Source: Pseudomonas sp. B21-056
GTDB lineage: Bacteria > Pseudomonadota > Gammaproteobacteria > Pseudomonadales > Pseudomonadaceae
DNA length: 64,000 nucleotides
Reading direction: 5' to 3'
NCBI RefSeq assembly: GCF_026016325.1
Contig: NZ_CP087203.1
Span: forward strand, 5,084,001-5,148,000
Below, one piece after another: positions 59,533 to 64,000 of the stretch; within the stretch, counting starts at the first letter, position 1; every line of letters begins with the position of its first letter. Under the pieces are notes generated by a model. It was not told the origin of the DNA and ran no database searches. It worked only from the letters and a program-made list of their open reading frames with translations. The translations under genes were made by a program, and so were the position numbers.

Positions 59533-60618
59533 ATGAGCAGAAAAACTACTTTTATACGGGCGGCGACTGTCGCGACAGTGATATTGGCGGGCGCTTGGCA
59601 GCCGGCCCCTTCATGGGGAGCAAGCCAGGTTTCGGCGGAACAGAAAGAACAGCCGTGGTACCAGCCCTGGCTTCAGGTTACGGCAGACTCGAGCGTGGAC
59701 ATCCGCGCCACTACCCCCTCACTGCGCTGGCGAACCGATATGGACACGCTCTATCGGGGCGACACCACCAACCAGGGGCTGGAGGCCTTTCAGCAAGGGC
59801 TGTTGCCTAAATCCGTCACCTTCCCCGTAGACACATGGATGTATGACTGGTTCGGTCATGGAGCTGGCGCTCCGCGGTCGGTCTATAGCAGTACGACCCG
59901 CAGCCAGCGCATTGCCCAGAGTTTCGCCAATGAATGGGTATTCGAATTCAAGGCGCCCCATGGAATCGATCAGGCTCGATCAGGCGGGCCCATTCCCGCA
60001 GAGGAAGAGATCAGCTACCCCGGCGGGGTCAAGGGAACCTTTATCAAGCAGGCCTGCAAGAAAACCGACCCGGGCGATTGCGTCGCTAACCCGAACTACC
60101 ATGAACCCACCGGCCACGAGACGATGCAGGAGATTGCCGCGACCCCCATCGATTGGAACAAGCTCACGCCGGTTGAAGGGTTGGCCTGGGTAACGAACAA
60201 GCAATCCCTGTGGGCGGTGGGTTCTGCGAAGATCAACCCGGTGCAGGGTTCGGATGCGCTGGCCCAGGGATTACGGAGCTGGAACTCCTTGCCACCGGAC
60301 CTGCGCCTGGCGACCCACCCGGAGTCCCCTTTTACGCGATCGCTCGTCATGGCGTTCCGCGACTATAGCGACGCCAAGATCTGGGCCGTCACCGAAGCGG
60401 AAAACGGCGGCTGGGTGTATGAGGTCAGGCCCAACAGCGTGGCGGTGGATCTGTCCGGGCGCTATACCGGCAACCGTGAAGGCGCCTACGCGTTCATCGG
60501 TGGTATCAAGGGCGGGCTGTTGATGAATGCGCGCCGGTTCGAGAAAGATGTGGGCGAGCCGGTCGAATGCATCGGTATCGAGAAAGAGGTTTGTCGTCTG
60601 GAGCATCGGCATCAATAG
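59533..60618 (+). CDS. secreted ADP-ribosyltransferase toxin-like protein, cholera/heat-labile-enterotoxin A type, with a degenerate second ART repeat
   Basis: 361 aa with a signal peptide (1-30, ending SWGAS). Domain 1 (about 60-190) has the full R-S-E signature: R75 in TLYRGDTTNQGLEAFQQGLL (compare cholera toxin LYRADSRPPDEI..GGLMP), S119-S-T-T122 in VYSSTTRS, and E157-E-E159 in EEEISYPGGV (compare EQEVSALGGI), ending in a C175-x7-C183 pair. Domain 2 (about 210-361) repeats the plan (LWAVGSAKINPVQGSDALAQ, TRSLVMAFRD, GAYAFIGGIKGG, C346-x7-C354), but the Arg is A228, the STT is lost and the catalytic Glu is A318. So it is probably an active mono-ART followed by a dead copy. Target, secretion route and any immunity protein are not visible; the adjoining genes are unrelated. 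Confidence 0.8.
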   Translation: MSRKTTFIRAATVATVILAGAWQPAPSWGASQVSAEQKEQPWYQPWLQVTADSSVDIRATTPSLRWRTDMDTLYRGDTTNQGLEAFQQGLLPKSVTFPVDTWMYDWFGHGAGAPRSVYSSTTRSQRIAQSFANEWVFEFKAPHGIDQARSGGPIPAEEEISYPGGVKGTFIKQACKKTDPGDCVANPNYHEPTGHETMQEIAATPIDWNKLTPVEGLAWVTNKQSLWAVGSAKINPVQGSDALAQGLRSWNSLPPDLRLATHPESPFTRSLVMAFRDYSDAKIWAVTEAENGGWVYEVRPNSVAVDLSGRYTGNREGAYAFIGGIKGGLLMNARRFEKDVGEPVECIGIEKEVCRLEHRHQ

Positions 60619-60663
60619 ATGGGCCGGGCGTGGCTGCAGGTCAGGACGTCATTGTCTGATCGG

Positions 60664-60765
60664 GCCCCATCGCGAGCAGGCTCGCTCCCACAAGGGATTT
60701 GCGGTGCTCATAGAAGTCGTGACCTGCCTCCTACCCTGTGGGAGCGAGCCTGCTCGCGATGGGGC
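60664..60765. repeat. REP doublet, family A
   Basis: Inverted GTGGGAGCGAGCCTGCTCGC units after the ART gene. Confidence 0.9.
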
Positions 60766-60799
60766 CGGCACTGACTGCCACAAACTGCGAGCCCAATAA

Positions 60800-60828
60800 A
60801 AAACCCGCTGAATCAATCAGCGGATTCT
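60800..60828 (-). terminator. rho-independent terminator of the YqfO gene
   Basis: Minus strand: CCGCTGATTGATTCAGCGGG followed by TTTTTTATT; 7-bp stem, 5-base loop, about 25 bases past the stop codon. Confidence 0.75.
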
Positions 60829-60846
60829 TCATTTCAACGGGAAGGA

Positions 60847-61158
60847 TCAGAAATCCTCCAACCGCCACACTTCATACGCTGGCGTCTCGTAGGGATGGCT
60901 CTGTTTCAAAGCCTCCACCACTGGACGGATCAACCCGTCGGCCACCACAAGCTCCACCTTCCACTCCTCGACCTGCTCAACCTGCCCCGCTTCACCGATG
61001 AACGGCTGGCTGCCGTCCAAGGGGCGGAACTGGCCCAGGCCCAGCACTTGCCAGGCGCAGTGGTCATAGTCACCGATTCGTCCGCCACCGGCAGCGAATA
61101 CGGCATTCTTGACCGCGTCCACATGACTGGCCGGGACGAAGAAGCAGAGCTTGTACAC
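60847..61158 (-). CDS. YqfO family protein (NIF3-like fragment domain)
   Basis: 103-aa stand-alone version of the domain inserted in NIF3/YqfO proteins: MYKLCFFVPASHVDAVKNAV, FAAGGGRIGDYDHCAWQVLG, GQFRPLDGSQPFIGEAG, and SHPYETPAYEVWRLED at the end. Structural role resembles PII-like or CutA trimer folds; function unknown. It follows purL on the same strand with 4 bases between, so it is likely cotranscribed with it. Confidence 0.88.
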   Translation of the reverse strand: MYKLCFFVPASHVDAVKNAVFAAGGGRIGDYDHCAWQVLGLGQFRPLDGSQPFIGEAGQVEQVEEWKVELVVADGLIRPVVEALKQSHPYETPAYEVWRLEDF

Positions 61159-61162
61159 GCCT

Positions 61163-64000
61163 TTAGTTCACCCAGACGCGAGCGTTGCGGAACATGCGCA
61201 TCCAGGGCGCGTCTTCGTTCCAGTCGTCCGAACGCCACGAGTTCTGCACCGCGCGGAATACCCGCTCAGGGTGCGGCATCATGATCGTCACACGGCCGTC
61301 ACGGCTGGTCAGGCCGGTGATCCCGCGCGGCGAGCCGTTCGGGTTGGCCGGATAGGTTTCGGTGACCTTGCCGTGGTTGTCGACGAACCGCAGCGACACG
61401 CAACCGGACAGGTCGGCTTCGAGCAGCGCTTCTTCGCTTTCGAATTCCGCATGACCTTCACCGTGGGCGATGGCGATCGGCATGCGCGAACCGGCCATGC
61501 CCTGCAGGAAGATCGAGTTCGATTCCTGCACCTGGACCATCGCCACGCGGGCCTCGAACTGCTCGGAACGATTACGCACGAAGTGCGGCCAGAACTCGCT
61601 GCCCGGGATCAGCTCGTGCAGGTTGGACATCATCTGGCAACCGTTGCACACGCCGAGGGTGAAGCTGTCGGTGCGCTCGAAGAAGCCCTGGAACGCATCG
61701 CGGGCACGGCTGTTGAACAGTGCCGACTTGGCCCAGCCTTCACCGGCACCCAGCACGTCGCCGTAGGAGAAGCCGCCACAGGCGACCATGCCCTTGAAGT
61801 CGTTCAGGTCGACACGGCCCGCGAGGATGTCGCTCATGTGCACGTCGATTGCGTTGAAGCCGGCACGGTCGAACGCCGCCGCCATTTCCACCTGGCCGTT
61901 GACGCCCTGCTCACGCAGTACCGCCACTTGTGGGCGAATGCCTTTCTTGATGTAAGGCGCGGCCACGTCCTGGTTGACGTCGTAGCTGAGTTTGGCGCTC
62001 AGGCCCGGGTTGTCTTCTTCCAGCAGGACGTCGAATTCCTGATCGGCGCACTCGGCGTTGTCCCGCAGACGCTGGATCTGGTAGCTGGTTTCAGCCCACT
62101 GGCGCTGCAACAGGCGACGCTGGCCTTCGAAGACGGTATCGCCATTGAAGGTGATGTTGACGTGAGCATTGTTGATCGGCTGGCCGATCACCGAGACGCA
62201 ATCGTCCAGGCCGGCCGCGCTGAACTGGGCGAGGATGTCCGGGGTGGCGTCCTGGCGAACCTGAATCACCGCACCCAGTTCTTCGTTGAACAGGATGGCC
62301 GGGATCTCGGCAGCGGATTCCGCCACGCTGTCCAGGGTCAAGCTCAGGCCGCAGTGACCGGCGAAGGCCATTTCCACCACGGTGGTCAGCAGGCCGCCAT
62401 CGGAACGGTCGTGGTAGGCCAGCAGGTGACCGTCGGCGTTGAGACCCTGGATCACGGCGAAGAACGCCTTCAGGTCTTCCGCATCATCGACGTCCGGCGC
62501 TTGCGAACCGAGCTTGCCATGCACCTGGGCCAGGATCGAGGCGCCCATGCGGTTCTGGCCACGGCCCAGGTCGATCAGGATCAGGTCGGTGGTGCCCTTG
62601 TCCATGCGCAGTTGCGGGGTCAGGGTCTTGCGGATGTCGGTAACCGGGGCGAAACCGGTCACGATCAGCGATAGCGGCGAGGTCACGCTCTTGTCCACGC
62701 CGTCTTCGTTCCAGCGCGTGGCCATGGACATGGAGTCCTTGCCCACCGGAATGGTGATGCCCAGCTCCGGGCACAGCTCCATGCCGACAGCCTTGACGGT
62801 GTCGTACAGGCGGGCGTCTTCACCCGGGTGACCGGCGGCGGACATCCAGTTGGCCGACAGCTTGATGTCGGAAATCTTGCCGATGCGCGAGGCCGCCAGG
62901 TTGGTCAGCGCCTCACCGATTGCCATGCGGCCCGACGCCGGGGCGTCCAGCAGGGCCAGCGGCGTGCGTTCGCCCATGGCCATGGCTTCACCGGTGTAGA
63001 CGTCGAAACTGGTGGCGGTCACGGCAACGTCGGCCACCGGCACCTGCCATGGGCCGACCATCTGGTCACGGGCCACGAGGCCGGTGATGGTGCGGTCGCC
63101 GATGGTGATCAGGAAACTCTTGCTCGCCACGGCCGGGTGGTGCAGGACGCGCTCGATGGAATCGGCGATGTCGAGGGTGGACGGATCGAACTCATCGCCC
63201 AGCTCGGTTTCGCGAACGGCCGAACGGTGCATGCGCGGGGCCTTGCCCAGCAGCACTTCCAGCGGCATGTCCACCGGGCTGTTGCCGAAGTGGCTGTCGG
63301 TGACGGTCAGTTGCGGCTCGGCAGTGGCTTCGCCGACCACGGCGAACGGGCAGCGCTCGCGCTCGCAGATGGCCTGGAAGCGCTCGAAGTCGGCCGGACC
63401 AACCGCCAGGACGTAACGCTCCTGGGATTCGTTGCTCCAGATTTCGTGCGGGGCCATGCCCGGCTCGTCGTTCGGAATGTTGCGCAGCTCGAAGCGGCCA
63501 CCACGGCCACCGTCGTTGACCAGTTCCGGGAAGGCGTTGGACAGGCCGCCCGCGCCGACGTCGTGGATGAAGCTGATCGGGTTCTTGTCACCCAATTGCC
63601 AGCAACGGTCGATGACTTCCTGGCAACGGCGCTCCATTTCCGGGTTTTCCCGCTGGACCGAAGCAAAGTCCAGGTCCGCCGAGCTGGTGCCGGTGGCCAT
63701 GGAGGAAGCCGCGCCGCCGCCCAGGCCGATCAGCATGGCCGGGCCGCCGAGGACGATCAGCTTGGAACCGACCACGATCTCGCCTTTTTGCACGTGTTCG
63801 GCGCGAATGTTGCCCATGCCGCCAGCGAGCATGATCGGCTTGTGGTAGCCGCGCACTTCTTCGCCACGGGGGGTGGTGATGGATTGTTCGAAGGTACGGA
63901 AGTAACCGGTCAGGGCCGGGCGGCCGAATTCGTTGTTGAACGCAGCGCCACCCAGTGGGCCTTCGATCATGATGTCGAGGGCGTTGACGATGCGCTCAGG
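61163..64000 (-). CDS. purL: phosphoribosylformylglycinamidine synthase (N-terminal part outside window)
   Basis: C-terminal 945 residues or so of the large single-chain FGAM synthase (about 1,300 aa in gammaproteobacteria), which converts FGAR to FGAM using glutamine and ATP. Frame is open through the right edge ([20 protein letters not shown]). Seen are the AIRS-like synthase halves ([51 protein letters not shown]) and the C-terminal glutaminase domain with its nucleophile in [15 protein letters not shown] and the catalytic His-Glu in MPHPERVFR. Read toward the YqfO gene. Confidence 0.97.
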   Translation of the reverse strand, partial: PERIVNALDIMIEGPLGGAAFNNEFGRPALTGYFRTFEQSITTPRGEEVRGYHKPIMLAGGMGNIRAEHVQKGEIVVGSKLIVLGGPAMLIGLGGGAASSMATGTSSADLDFASVQRENPEMERRCQEVIDRCWQLGDKNPISFIHDVGAGGLSNAFPELVNDGGRGGRFELRNIPNDEPGMAPHEIWSNESQERYVLAVGPADFERFQAICERERCPFAVVGEATAEPQLTVTDSHFGNSPVDMPLEVLLGKAPRMHRSAVRETELGDEFDPSTLDIADSIERVLHHPAVASKSFLITIGDRTITGLVARDQMVGPWQVPVADVAVTATSFDVYTGEAMAMGERTPLALLDAPASGRMAIGEALTNLAASRIGKISDIKLSANWMSAAGHPGEDARLYDTVKAVGMELCPELGITIPVGKDSMSMATRWNEDGVDKSVTSPLSLIVTGFAPVTDIRKTLTPQLRMDKGTTDLILIDLGRGQNRMGASILAQVHGKLGSQAPDVDDAEDLKAFFAVIQGLNADGHLLAYHDRSDGGLLTTVVEMAFAGHCGLSLTLDSVAESAAEIPAILFNEELGAVIQVRQDATPDILAQFSAAGLDDCVSVIGQPINNAHVNITFNGDTVFEGQRRLLQRQWAETSYQIQRLRDNAECADQEFDVLLEEDNPGLSAKLSYDVNQDVAAPYIKKGIRPQVAVLREQGVNGQVEMAAAFDRAGFNAIDVHMSDILAGRVDLNDFKGMVACGGFSYGDVLGAGEGWAKSALFNSRARDAFQGFFERTDSFTLGVCNGCQMMSNLHELIPGSEFWPHFVRNRSEQFEARVAMVQVQESNSIFLQGMAGSRMPIAIAHGEGHAEFESEEALLEADLSGCVSLRFVDNHGKVTETYPANPNGSPRGITGLTSRDGRVTIMMPHPERVFRAVQNSWRSDDWNEDAPWMRMFRNARVWVN

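Overview
The window is about 64 kb of a Pseudomonas chromosome, most likely from the P. fluorescens group. Supporting signs are high GC, dense intergenic REP palindromes of several families, and gene content typical of these species: aruI-type decarboxylase, membrane PQQ glucose dehydrogenase, purT, purL, metE/metR, RAYT, DUF6124. Both window edges cut genes: the DctB/MifS-type kinase at the left, and purL at the right, whose N-terminal part lies outside.

Layout. 1-4.4 kb: a two-component pair of the DctBD/MifSR type next to a 2-oxoglutarate-type MFS permease, which has two palindromic upstream sites and a sigma-54 promoter. 4.6-18 kb: ordinary chromosomal genes (COG4705 membrane protein, a secreted 13-residue repeat protein, flavin reductase, ABM monooxygenase with divergent AraC regulator, ThDP decarboxylase with divergent LysR regulator, alpha/beta hydrolase, divergent metE/metR, GNAT, LysE, NUDIX). 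18.2-28.1 kb: a compact signalling locus. A REC plus degenerate HD-GYP regulator diverges from five tightly packed genes: REC-PAS-GGDEF-EAL, REC-GGDEF-EAL, a di-heme cytochrome c peroxidase, a membrane histidine kinase and a REC-histidine kinase. 28.5-36 kb: FMN glutamate-synthase-like enzyme, a gtrA/gtrB/gtrII glucosylation cassette bordered by a MITE-like foldback element, an amino-acid permease, and a RAYT transposase flanked by its probable REP sequences. 36-47 kb: a very large atypical class-A PBP-like protein convergent with a seven-gene CS1-type (alternate chaperone-usher) fimbrial operon carrying two tandem tip-adhesin paralogues. 47.2-50.7 kb: a YqjI-like PadR repressor with an array of four palindromes, an overlapping siderophore-interacting protein, a VUT-family protein and purT. 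50.8-57.5 kb: gcd and small housekeeping genes (VF530, Pr6Pr, DUF1289, gamma carbonic anhydrase, two NUDIX enzymes, L,D-transpeptidase). 57.5-60.6 kb: an accessory patch with DUF6124, two unrecognised small genes, duplicated 68-bp leaders, and a secreted ADP-ribosyltransferase toxin-like protein. 60.8 kb to the end: YqfO family protein and purL.

Most notable: (1) the 59.5-60.6 kb protein has the R / S-T-T / E-x-E signature of cholera-toxin-type ADP-ribosyltransferases, followed by a second copy of the same fold in which the catalytic residues are gone; (2) the 18-28 kb operon pairs a GGDEF-intact/EAL-dead protein with a GGDEF-degenerate/EAL-intact protein, and three of its products share the same unusual receiver domain; (3) four palindromes at an exact 18-bp period precede the PadR gene. 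All functions are inferred by reading motifs; no database search was possible.
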